This document shows, in pieces, positions 24,181-32,900 of a stretch of 64,000 nt of DNA. The position numbers and the translations under genes are program-made. The notes below the pieces were generated by a model. The model had not been told where the DNA came from. It worked only from the letters and a program-made list of their open reading frames with translations, and did no database searches. The DNA comes from a virus, in IMG/VR virus record IMGVR_UViG_3300042562_001017, positions 17,086 through 81,085 of that record; one strand, 5' to 3'. Within the stretch, counting starts at the first letter, position 1, and each line of letters begins with the position of its first letter.

Positions 24181-24993
24181 ATGAATAATACAGATAAAAT
24201 AGGACTAAGATTTAACAGATTAGTTATTGTTGAATTAGCAGGGAAAGATAAGTTTGGCAAAACTTTGTATAAATGCCTGTGCGACTGCGGAAATTATAAT
24301 ATTACAAATATTAGTCAGCTAAGAAGTGGTAAGACTGGAAGTTGCGGATGCTATCATAGAGAAAGGATTTCAGAAAGTAAAAAGAAAGATTTGACAGGAT
24401 TTTCTAATAATAGATTAACTGTCATAAAATTATCTTCTGAAAAAAAATCTAGCAATCAAATGTGGATATGCAAATGCGAGTGCGGCAACGAAGTGATTGT
24501 GAAAGGTGCTAGCATAGCAAATGGGAATACAAAATCTTGCGGATGTTTAAGTATTGAAAAAATAATAGAAAGAAACACAACGCATGGCAAAAGCAGCACT
24601 GATGAAGCCAAGGTTTGGTATAGAATTAGAAAAAGATGCTTAAACCCAAAAGACTATAATTATAATAGATACGGTGGCAGAGGAATAAAAATATGCGATA
24701 GGTGGTTAAATAGTTTTGAAAATTTTTTATCTGATATGGGCAAAAGACCAACTTCAAAACACAGTATAGATAGGATAGATAATAATGGGGATTATGAGCC
24801 AAATAATTGCAGGTGGGCAACAAGACTTGAGCAAGCTAATAATACCTCAAAATGTGTAGAGATTATGCATAAAGAAACTGGTGTTTTTTATACATCAATT
24901 AATGCAGCTTCTAGAGCATTTAATCTGCCTAAAGGTTTTCTGGATGACCAATTAAGAAAAAGAAATAAAAATAGTAAATTTGTAAAATTATGA
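24181..24993 (+). CDS. HNH endonuclease with tandem zinc-ribbon repeats
   Basis: 270 residues from the ATG at 24181; an upstream in-frame start lies inside the promoter and is rejected. Two similar zinc-binding units, 'CLCDCGN...SCGCY' (near residues 30-55) and 'CKCECGNEV...SCGCL' (near 95-125), precede an HNH-like core, '[21 protein letters not shown]' in part. There the His, Asp and two Asn fit the family, seen in AP2-type and free-standing phage homing nucleases. A NUMOD1-like helical end follows ([13 protein letters not shown]). It probably cuts related phage DNA to spread itself and the linked cassette. Confidence 0.75.
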   Translation: MNNTDKIGLRFNRLVIVELAGKDKFGKTLYKCLCDCGNYNITNISQLRSGKTGSCGCYHRERISESKKKDLTGFSNNRLTVIKLSSEKKSSNQMWICKCECGNEVIVKGASIANGNTKSCGCLSIEKIIERNTTHGKSSTDEAKVWYRIRKRCLNPKDYNYNRYGGRGIKICDRWLNSFENFLSDMGKRPTSKHSIDRIDNNGDYEPNNCRWATRLEQANNTSKCVEIMHKETGVFYTSINAASRAFNLPKGFLDDQLRKRNKNSKFVKL

Positions 24994-25163
24994 ACAACAC
25001 AACAATTAAAGTAGAATTAAGCTTAGACCAGTGTCAGCTAATTCTTTCGGGTTTAGCGGAATTACCAGCTAAACATTCTATTGATTTAATCTTAAAACTT
25101 AAAACTGAGTTTGAATCACAAATCAAAGAATCAGGTGCTGAAGAAGCAGAAGTAGTAAAATAG
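24990..25163 (+). CDS. 57-residue small protein, unknown function
   Basis: ATGA overlap with the HNH stop and 4 bases before the PAS gene. Begins with a strand ([18 protein letters not shown]), then a helix, and ends acidic (GAEEAEVVK). Supported by packing and codon use. Not recognised. Confidence 0.5.
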   Translation: MNNTTIKVELSLDQCQLILSGLAELPAKHSIDLILKLKTEFESQIKESGAEEAEVVK

Positions 25164-25167
25164 TAAA

Positions 25168-25914
25168 ATGAAGAACTTACCTAAAGAAGAACTTTTAAGC
25201 CGACTAGAAGCAATTAATCGCAGCAATGCTATTATTTACTTTGACTTGAACGGATTTATTCTTGGCGTCAATGCAATCTTTTTGAAGGCTATGGGCTTTC
25301 AAGAAGACGAACACGATAAGCTAATTGGCAAACATCACTCTATCTTTGTTGACTATAAGTATAGCAAATCGGAAGAATATGTAAAGTTTTGGGAGGTTCT
25401 AAGAAGCGGAAAGTTCTTCGAAGGAGAGTTTGAAAGGAAAAAGATTGATGGTAGTCCAATTTATTTGCAGGCTACTTACAACCCAATCTTTGATGAAGAC
25501 GGAAACATCACTAAAATAATGAAGATTGCAACCGATATTTCTCAGATGGTTGTAAGTAAAAAAAAGATTGATGAATTATCCGCTAATCTACAAGCAGAAT
25601 TAGAAAATTCAAACAAGCTAAAAGAAGCTATTGAGATAGAAAAGGATGCAGCTTTAAACGACCTAGACGCAAGTATTAAGAAAAGCCAAAACGAACTGAT
25701 TAAAGTGATTGTGAAAAGTGCTTTATTTGTCATTATGAGCGTAGGCTTCATTACAACTATCATGTATTCCTTTGCTATTCTTTCAAACAAAGATACTCAG
25801 ATAATCGGCTCAACTTGGAGTAATATGTTTAGTGTTTTATTGACAAACGCATTCTCAATAGTTGGAACTATTATGGGTATTAAATACGCAACCTCAGATA
25901 ATCAAACTAAATAA
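25168..25914 (+). CDS. PAS-domain membrane protein; candidate sensor-holin
   Basis: 248 residues. Residues ~10-130 are a PAS domain (NAIIYFDLNGFILGVNAIFL, KLIGKHHSIFV, FFEGEFERKKIDGSPIYLQA, NPIFDEDGNITKIMKIATDI), very like those of bacterial chemotaxis and aerotaxis sensors. A coiled coil follows (~135-178), then two membrane helices (~182-205 and 215-240) with a short tail. No kinase, cyclase or methyl-accepting output domain is present. The gene lies 7 bases before an M15 endolysin, where a holin is expected, and two-helix membrane ends are holin-like. A PAS input that controls pore opening is the obvious hypothesis; a host-signalling mimic is the alternative. Less AT-rich than the core genome. 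Confidence 0.7.
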   Translation: MKNLPKEELLSRLEAINRSNAIIYFDLNGFILGVNAIFLKAMGFQEDEHDKLIGKHHSIFVDYKYSKSEEYVKFWEVLRSGKFFEGEFERKKIDGSPIYLQATYNPIFDEDGNITKIMKIATDISQMVVSKKKIDELSANLQAELENSNKLKEAIEIEKDAALNDLDASIKKSQNELIKVIVKSALFVIMSVGFITTIMYSFAILSNKDTQIIGSTWSNMFSVLLTNAFSIVGTIMGIKYATSDNQTK

Positions 25915-25921
25915 ATAAACT

Positions 25922-26386
25922 ATGCAATTAAGTACTAATCTTTCATTAGCCGAAGTTACAAGAAGCGAAACCGCTAAACGTAAAGGAATTAGTAATATGC
26001 CAACTCCTGAGCATATTGAGAACTTTAAGAAGTTAGCTGCAAATATATTCCAACCAATTAGAGAACACTTTGGCAAACCTATTATAATCAGTTCAGGTTA
26101 TAGAAGCGCAGAGTTAAACAAGGCTATCAGTGGAAGTTTGTCCAGCCAACATTGCTCAGGTGAAGCGATTGATATTGATATGGATGGAACGGACATTACC
26201 AACAAGCAAATCTTTGATTACATTAAAGACAACTTAAATTTTGACCAAATGATTTGGGAATTTGGAACAGATGCTAATCCTGATTGGGTTCACGTTTCTT
26301 TTGCTGCAAATAGGTCACAACGTAAACAAATATTAGTTGCTAAAAAGGTAAATGGAAAAACCACCTACACTCCTTACGTTAAATAA
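25922..26386 (+). CDS. Endolysin, peptidase M15 (D,D-/L,D-peptidase)
   Basis: 154 residues, M15 type-3 fold. 'SSGYRSAELN' gives the conserved SGYR. Zinc ligands are H77 and D84 in 'SQHCSGEAIDID' and H124 in 'WVHVSF', with E113 in 'MIWEFG' as likely catalytic base. It would cut peptidoglycan stem peptides at lysis. No signal peptide, so it needs a holin: the neighbouring membrane proteins are candidates. Starts 7 bases after the PAS gene. Confidence 0.85.
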   Translation: MQLSTNLSLAEVTRSETAKRKGISNMPTPEHIENFKKLAANIFQPIREHFGKPIIISSGYRSAELNKAISGSLSSQHCSGEAIDIDMDGTDITNKQIFDYIKDNLNFDQMIWEFGTDANPDWVHVSFAANRSQRKQILVAKKVNGKTTYTPYVK

Positions 26387-26387
26387 A

Positions 26388-26663
26388 ATGGCTGAAGCTA
26401 AGTTGACTGTTATAGATAGAATGAAGATATGGGCATTCCCTGTGAGTATGTCCATTATATCTTTTTACCTTTTTGCTACATTTAAAAAATTAGATGAGGT
26501 GCATGCTGATGTTCATGCAGTAAAGATTTCTATAGAAGTGCTTAAAAAGGATATAGATTATTCTAAAGCTACTGTTAGTGACCATGAACAAAGACTTAGA
26601 GGTTTAGAAAAATCAACATCAGTAGATAATACTAGAGTAAACTATGAAGCTTATAACAATTAA
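26388..26663 (+). CDS. Membrane-anchored coiled-coil protein (lysis-region)
   Basis: 91 residues, ATG at 26388 chosen because a longer version would overlap the endolysin. One membrane helix (FPVSMSIISFYLFATF, about residues 15-32), then a coiled coil (DEVHADVHAVKISIEVLKKD...). This layout is common among phage proteins annotated as holin or lysis-regulator subunits, and it might pair with the PAS protein or with the endolysin. Confidence 0.5.
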   Translation: MAEAKLTVIDRMKIWAFPVSMSIISFYLFATFKKLDEVHADVHAVKISIEVLKKDIDYSKATVSDHEQRLRGLEKSTSVDNTRVNYEAYNN

Positions 26664-26684
26664 AACTAATTTTATAAAAATATA

Positions 26685-27116
26685 ATGAAATACTTAATTT
26701 TACTTTTAGTAATTATCTTTTGTTCAGCTGTAATGGACACAACAAATTACATTGCAGCTTTTTTAAAAAGAAAAGGCTATCAAAAATTATTTGAATGGTT
26801 TAATAGTAATAGCTGGAAAAACAAATGGCGTTTTTCAGAGTGGCTTCAAAAAATTGGATTAAGTAAGAGGTTAGCTAAATGGCTTGCAGCAGATGTACTT
26901 GTTATATTTACTGATGGATGGCATTTTTTTAAAGCAATAATGATGGCTTTGATTCAATATATGGTTGCTGTTCTATCTATTGGTAATGTAAATAGCTTTT
27001 TGATTTTTATTAACTTTCCTATTACAAATATTAGCGTTGAAGTATTAGCCTTTATTTTGTTCTTAGTAGGAGGTCAAATATTTAATTTAATTTTTTACAG
27101 ATTTAGAAGATTATGA
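26685..27116 (+). CDS. Polytopic membrane protein, unknown function
   Basis: 143 residues with an N-terminal hydrophobic helix (YLILLLVIIFCSAVM), a basic amphipathic middle (FNSNSWKNKWRFSEWLQKI), and further spans (~85-110 and 117-138). Similar proteins recur in Bacteroidota phage lysis regions, but function is unknown. It ends by ATGA overlap with the next membrane gene. Codons return to the AT-extreme core style here. Confidence 0.5.
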   Translation: MKYLILLLVIIFCSAVMDTTNYIAAFLKRKGYQKLFEWFNSNSWKNKWRFSEWLQKIGLSKRLAKWLAADVLVIFTDGWHFFKAIMMALIQYMVAVLSIGNVNSFLIFINFPITNISVEVLAFILFLVGGQIFNLIFYRFRRL

Positions 27117-27397
27117 TGCCAAACATTCAAGAGTTTAAATGGATAGAAATGTTTACTGATAGTAAAGGTAGAACAAGTCCAAGTAAAGTATTAGGATTTT
27201 TTGGAGGAGTAATTTCTTTATTAGTATTCTTTATAGCTGCTATGGATGCTATATTTTTTTCTTTAAATGAATTTAGTAATGGTACATTAACAACACTTAC
27301 TGTTCAAGCATTAGCTTTATTTACTGCTAGTGGAACATTATTAGGTATTAGACGTTTTACAAAAGATAAAGAAGTATTAGATGAAAAAAACAATTAA
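27113..27397 (+). CDS. Two-helix membrane protein, holin candidate
   Basis: 94 residues. Residues ~23-43 and ~55-75 are hydrophobic helices separated by a short loop, and the tail is charged (IRRFTKDKEVLDEKNN). Size, hairpin topology and charged tail are those of class II holins. Located after the endolysin and before the spanin-like pair. Overlaps both neighbours. Competes with the PAS protein for the holin role. Confidence 0.55.
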   Translation: MMPNIQEFKWIEMFTDSKGRTSPSKVLGFFGGVISLLVFFIAAMDAIFFSLNEFSNGTLTTLTVQALALFTASGTLLGIRRFTKDKEVLDEKNN

Positions 27398-27770
27398 AAA
27401 TTTTAAGATAAAAAATATGAGTGTTGATAAAGTATTAAATTTTATATTATTGCTATTTATAGTGTTAATTGTTATTTTTAAAAATAATGAAACAAATAAA
27501 TTAGAAAAACAAATAAATGAAATGTCTTTAAAAGAAGACACTTTATTTACTAATTACAATAAGTTATTGAATAATTATGAAACTCATGATTCAGTATTAA
27601 ATTTATCTATAAATAATAGAAAACAAAATGTATATGTTACTAATAAAATAATTTACGAAAATGAAAAAAAAGATATTGTTAACCTTTCTGATTATCACAC
27701 CGATAGTTTGTTTAAGTCAAATCTCAAATGGGCTTACGCTAGATACTTCTATTTATTTAACGAAAACTGA
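27381..27770 (+). CDS. i-spanin-like membrane coiled-coil protein
   Basis: 129 residues. One N-terminal membrane helix (LNFILLLFIVLIVIF, ~20-36), then a periplasmic coiled-coil stretch (NETNKLEKQINEMSLKEDTL...). This is inner-membrane spanin topology. The next gene starts inside this one in another frame, as in Rz/Rz1 pairs. If right, it links to the outer-membrane partner to fuse membranes at lysis. Confidence 0.5.
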   Translation: MKKTIKNFKIKNMSVDKVLNFILLLFIVLIVIFKNNETNKLEKQINEMSLKEDTLFTNYNKLLNNYETHDSVLNLSINNRKQNVYVTNKIIYENEKKDIVNLSDYHTDSLFKSNLKWAYARYFYLFNEN

Positions 27771-28053
27771 TAAAATTGTAGTTAATCTTATGGCTAAAGA
27801 AATTAAACAATTAGAAAAACAGTCTTTAGGTAAAGATACTATAATCAATGAATTGGTTGAAAGAATCAATTGGAAAGATGTTATGATTAATTCAAATAAG
27901 AAAACTATTGCAGACTATAATAATAAAACTTCTAAATTAGAAAAAGAAAACGTAAATTTGAAGAATTCAATTATTAAATATAAATCTAGATATAATATTG
28001 CATTAACTGTTGCAATTATAGAAGGAGTTATATTAACTTTATTATTATTATGA
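27661..28053 (+). CDS. Spanin-like protein with signal peptide and C-terminal membrane helix
   Basis: 130 residues, starting 110 bases inside the previous gene in a different frame. It has a signal peptide (KKKILLTFLIITPIVCLSQ) whose '-SQ' end is typical of flavobacterial type I signals. A central coiled coil (KKTIADYNNKTSKLEKENVN) follows, and a C-terminal membrane helix (NIALTVAIIEGVILTLLLL). The two-ended layout recalls unimolecular spanins. However, the Cys at residue 17 lies in a poor lipobox, so an outer-membrane anchor is unproven. Its end overlaps the next gene by ATGA. Confidence 0.5.
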   Translation: MKKKILLTFLIITPIVCLSQISNGLTLDTSIYLTKTDKIVVNLMAKEIKQLEKQSLGKDTIINELVERINWKDVMINSNKKTIADYNNKTSKLEKENVNLKNSIIKYKSRYNIALTVAIIEGVILTLLLL

Positions 28054-28715
28054 CAAAAAACGAAATAGTTTATAATTGGTTAAATTTAATTAAGTCTGGA
28101 AGAATATCAGATGATTTTACTCCCAGTATAAATCAATTGTCTTTTATAGCTGATTATAAAAGAGCACAATACATACGTCAAGACCAAACTAAAAACTATT
28201 TCGATACTGACCAGTTTTATCAAGATTTAGGTTGCATCAACATGATTAAAGTTGATAAAGCTGAATGTTGTACTATTGGTTTAGATTGTGAAGTCTTAAG
28301 AACTGAAGTTAAAATTCCAGCTATTATTAGATTAAAAGAAAGATATGGTTTAAAGATATCAGCAGTAGATAGACAAACCAGATTTACTATTGTCTTACCA
28401 GAAAGAAGTCCTTTTTTAGGTAATACTAAATTTCCTCAATTAGGAGTTAAAGTTTATTTTTTAAATGGATATATTTATATTCCTGAAAGTTTTGACATTA
28501 GAGCTCTTAATGTAAGAGCAATATTAGAAAAACCTGAACAAGCTAAAACTTTTATTTGTGATGGTGATGCTTGTTATACTAATGATTCAGATTATCCAAT
28601 GACAGCAGACATGATAGATTTAATTACAAAAGATATAATGAGTAGTGAATTGAATATTTTAACGAGAATGATTCCTGATGAAACAAACGATGGAACCGAT
28701 AAAATCCAAAGCTAG
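28050..28715 (+). CDS. Conserved structural protein, probable ring/adaptor
   Basis: 221 residues. Helical start (NEIVYNWLNLIKSGRISDDF) and a beta-rich middle with a Cys pair (KAECCTIGLDCEVL), then a helical end. Such proteins between lysis genes and the large tail protein in crAss-like genomes are usually ring or connector layers. It overlaps the next gene by 38 bases. Assigned from context only. Confidence 0.45.
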   Translation: MTKNEIVYNWLNLIKSGRISDDFTPSINQLSFIADYKRAQYIRQDQTKNYFDTDQFYQDLGCINMIKVDKAECCTIGLDCEVLRTEVKIPAIIRLKERYGLKISAVDRQTRFTIVLPERSPFLGNTKFPQLGVKVYFLNGYIYIPESFDIRALNVRAILEKPEQAKTFICDGDACYTNDSDYPMTADMIDLITKDIMSSELNILTRMIPDETNDGTDKIQS

Positions 28716-29178
28716 ATATAATTGGTATAAAGAAAATTATCAAAAACCTGTAGATTTAGTTTTATATAATCAGATATGTTGGGAATTAAACCAAGAAGTA
28801 ATTGATTATTTAATTCTAGGTGAAGGTAATAAGTTTTATTTTAATTCAAGATTAGGCTATATATCTGTATATAAGTTTATTAGAGAAATAAAATTAAAAA
28901 ATGGTAAACTAAATGCTCCTCCTGATTGGGGTAAAACTCGTAAACTTAAAGCTGAAGGTAAACTAGAAAAAGGCAAAGTAGTTTATATAACTGACAATTA
29001 CTATGTAGGTTTTAAATGGGTTAAAGAAAAATGTAATGTCAAAGGACATAACGCATATAAGTTTAAATCTTCTAGAACTAATGGAATTGAAAGTACTACT
29101 GGAGCTAACAATAAACTAAGACAAGTTCTTAAAGAACCTTTAAATCATTTTAAATTTCCTATATATTCTAAAAAATAA
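28678..29178 (+). CDS. Conserved basic protein, unknown function
   Basis: 166 residues, Lys-rich, alpha/beta, no membrane segment. Contains 'YFNSRLGYISVYKFIREIK' and a basic middle (KTRKLKAEGKLEKGKVVY). Near-identical placement next to ring proteins hints at a tail-assembly role. ATG at 28690 is an alternative start. Confidence 0.45.
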   Translation: MKQTMEPIKSKARYNWYKENYQKPVDLVLYNQICWELNQEVIDYLILGEGNKFYFNSRLGYISVYKFIREIKLKNGKLNAPPDWGKTRKLKAEGKLEKGKVVYITDNYYVGFKWVKEKCNVKGHNAYKFKSSRTNGIESTTGANNKLRQVLKEPLNHFKFPIYSKK

Positions 29179-29179
29179 T

Positions 29180-29187
29180 TACCTTTG
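29180..29187 (+). promoter_or_regulatory. Bacteroidota -7 box TACCTTTG
   Basis: Perfect TAnnTTTG after the previous stop, 19 bases before the ATG at 29207. No -33 TTTG. A short repeat pair CCTTTG/CAAAGG (29182-29198) flanks the expected transcription start. Confidence 0.5.
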
Positions 29188-29206
29188 TAACTCAAAGGTA
29201 AAAGTT

Positions 29207-29932
29207 ATGAATTATAAAGCTGTTTCTTGCAAACGTGTAATAGATAAAGTATTTGGTGCTTATGGTAATTTACTTTCTCAACATACTGATAGATTAATTG
29301 GCGAAAGTATTGTCTGGGCAGGTGATGCTTTAGAAAGTATTGGTAGTGTAATTAATCTTGAAGACAAAACAGCTTATCTTACTATAACTAATGGTAAGAC
29401 ACCTTTACCTTGTGATTTACATTTAATTAAATCTGTAAGCTATAGAGGTCATTGGTTAAGATATGGTTCTCAAACATTTAATTATAATTTACATTGTGAT
29501 GATTGTATTAATGCTACTATAAGTGAATATGATTTTAGCTATACAGTTAATCCTAATTATATTAATACTAATATAGAAGATAACGAAGAGATATGTGTTT
29601 TCTATCAAGCTATTCCTACAGATGAAGAAGGTTATCCTTTAGTTCCAGATAATTTTGCTACAAGTGAATGTATATTTTGGTACATTACTAAACAGTTAAT
29701 GCTAGGAGGATTTGAACATCCTAATAGACAAATTACTTATGAGAAAGCAGAAATGAATTATATTAAACATAGAGGTCAAGCAGAAAATCAATTAGAGATG
29801 TTTGATATTCCTAGATTTGAAGCATTTGCTAATAGTTGGGCCCGATTAATTCCTAACACTAATGCTGCTAGAGATTTCTTCTATACTAATAGTATTCCTG
29901 AAACATTTATCAATCAAAAATATAGAAGATAA
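29207..29932 (+). CDS. Ring (tail-connector) protein preceding the large tail protein
   Basis: 241 residues. Starts with a helix bundle (CKRVIDKVFGAYGNLLSQ, IVWAGDALESIGSV) typical of gp4-type tail adaptor rings, then a beta sheet, then helices. In the structure of the gut crAss-like phage model, a ~240-residue ring protein gene directly precedes the muzzle gene; size and order match here. It should sit between portal and tail hub. Last base shared with the next ATG (TAATG). Confidence 0.6.
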   Translation: MNYKAVSCKRVIDKVFGAYGNLLSQHTDRLIGESIVWAGDALESIGSVINLEDKTAYLTITNGKTPLPCDLHLIKSVSYRGHWLRYGSQTFNYNLHCDDCINATISEYDFSYTVNPNYINTNIEDNEEICVFYQAIPTDEEGYPLVPDNFATSECIFWYITKQLMLGGFEHPNRQITYEKAEMNYIKHRGQAENQLEMFDIPRFEAFANSWARLIPNTNAARDFFYTNSIPETFINQKYRR

Positions 29933-32900
29933 TGCAACCATTTTTATTAAATACTGAAGGCGACCCTAAGAATCAACCTGATAAAAGTTCAAGATTAAAT
30001 ATAAATGTTAACTTAACTTCTGAACTTGGTTCTATTGTAACTGAAGATGGAAACGACCCTTTACATCTATATCCTACTCTTGAAACTTTTACTGCTGTAA
30101 CTATTGGTAAAATTCCATTATTAGATGGAAAAACTGTTATATTTTCTTGTGTTCCTGGAAATTCAGTTATTAACAGTCTTAACAGAAGATTGGTTAATGC
30201 TGAAATAGGAGTCTTGTCTACAGATGGAAGTTATAGAGTTTTGTTGCGAGATAATTATCCTGACCCTGCTGCTGGAGATGTTATTGATTTTGGTTGGGAT
30301 TTAAATACTCAAATTCAAGGAACATATAAAATCAATTTTGATAATACAATTACTGTTTATTTTGTTGATAATAAGAATCCTATAAGATGTCTAAATATAG
30401 ATAATCCTAATATAAATACTGATAATTTTTATAGAATAGTTAGTACTGTTGAGTTTAATAAATTAAATGTATTAACTCCTTTTACTAATAATATAATAAA
30501 TTTACAAGAAATAAATACTGGTGGAAATTTACCTTCAGGTGTATATTATGCTATAGCTGCTTACGCTGATGAAAATTTTAATGAAACTAATACTTTATTT
30601 CCTTCAAATCCTATATCTATAGTAGATGAAAACTTTTTAAGTGATGTAAGCCAATATGATGGTTGTGCAGCTAATACTCCTACTTCTAAAAGTTTTACTA
30701 TATCTATATCTAATGTTGAAACATCTTTTACTTATTTTAGAATATATATTGTAGCTAAGATAGGTGGTGTATTTACTGTTTATGATTATGATTTTCATGC
30801 TATAACTGGTTCTACATTTTCTTTATCAATACCTACTTTAACTAATAAACCTACATCTTCTTTAGATGTATTAGTAAATAAAATTGGTTGGATAGCTAAA
30901 ACTGTTACTCAAATTGATAGTCAATTATATATAGGTAATTTAAAAGAAAAAGAAAGAACTAGTTTACAACCTTGGATTAATAATATAGTAGTTAATGCTG
31001 ATATTGATGAAATAGGTAATGTAAATAATAGTGATGATTTTCGTAATGAAAAAACTATATATACAGATAGAGTATTTCAATATGATGAAGTGTATGCACT
31101 TTATGCAACTGTTTCTTATGTAGATGGTAGCGAAAGTGAAGCTTATCATATTCCTGGAAGAAGTTCAGCTAATATAGATTTACCCAAATATGCTGGTGGT
31201 GTTAAAGCTACAACTGAAACTATTAGAATTGCAGATTTTGGTTTACCATATGATGTTTGGACATATGATGGTGGTGGAGATGCTGATACTAGTCCAGGTG
31301 GAGAAATGACTAATATAGATATTAACTCTCAAACTTTTCATGCATTTGATACTTCTTATAATCCATTAGCTAGTACTAACTTAGGATATTGGGAAAATCA
31401 AAATGAATTTTATCCTAATTTAAGTGATTGGGATATTTTAGATTCAGATGGAACAAGTTTAGGTACTTTAAGAAGTACTCATGTTAAACATCATAGAATG
31501 CCTAATCCTAAATATTTACAAACTGATGGAAATGATACAAGCCAGTATAAAAGATTAGGTTTAGTATTTAGTAATATAAGACTTCCTGAAGAATTAGAAA
31601 ATGAAATAGTTGCTATTAATTTTTACTATGCTAAGAGAAGTAATGAAAACAGATTAGTATTTGGTCAAAGTTTATTATTAAATGATGTATTGTTAGTTAA
31701 AGTTAGTGACGACAATGCTCCTTTTAGTGATGGTTCAGGTCAATTATCTAACGATACTAGTTATAGTGTAGGAACTACATTATCTATAGCTGATTTTGGT
31801 AGTACTGGTACAACTGAATTTGAATTACCTCTTGCTAAAAGACTTATACTTTCTGAAGATAGATTTAAAGCAGCACCTTTTGATGCTATATCTCAATTAA
31901 CAAACCCTTCTTCAATTTCATATTTAAAACCTATAAAAACTTTAAAAATGAAATTACTTAACTATAATAGTAGTGGAGATGTTTGGTCTAATACTGGAAA
32001 TTTAAATTATGTAGTTAAAGCTTATTGGGATGTAGATGATGCTAATGCTGAAATTATGCATTCAACTAATCCTGCTATAGCTTTAAGAAGAACAAAACCT
32101 TGTTTAACAATAGAAAACATACCTAACAATGCTCTTACTGGAGGTGTACCTTTAGCTGATTTTACATTAAAAACTAATCATTATAAAAGTGATAAACATA
32201 TAATTCTTGAAACTGAAAATATATTAGATTCTGATGATTTATATCCTAATGGATTTATAGCATATACTTTTAGTGCTGCCCACCCTGGTTTTGAAACTTC
32301 TGGTTCTCCTGGTACAGAAAGTAATGAGTATAACGAATTAGTTGTATGTAACTTATATAATTATAAAACAGATGTTTATAATTCATTTGATTTTCAAGAA
32401 TTAGCTTTTACTAATAATAGTTTTGCTCTTACTTCTGATGCTTTTGACGGAACAGGTCAATCTACATCTGTAGTTTATGGTGGAGATACTTTTGTTGGTT
32501 GGAGTGGTTATAGAGGTACAAGTGATATTGTTCCTGCTCTTAATTTTGCAACAACTGGTAATACAGCAGGTGAATGGAGAATATTACATAAATACTTAGC
32601 TGAAACTATTAACAATGTAAACTATAGACATGAAGGTCCTAATCAATATGATATATATTATCCTAAAACAGATATAGTACCTGTATTGAATGTACCTCTT
32701 TTACCTAATGGATTTGGTAATTATTATGGTTACAATACTGATTACACTTCTGTTAATGATTTAAAACAACCTAATATTCATTCTAAAAATTTTATACCTA
32801 GTGTTAATTCTTTTCCTACTAGAATAGCAAGGTCAAGTAAAGATAATCCTGAAGGTATTGTTGATAACTATAGAACATTTTTAGCTAACGAATATACTGA

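Noticed and set aside
27661-27720. Lipoprotein signal (lipobox) in the second spanin-like protein
   Set aside because: The residues before the Cys (T-P-I-V-C) do not fit the lipobox, and the -SQ ending fits a flavobacterial type I signal better.
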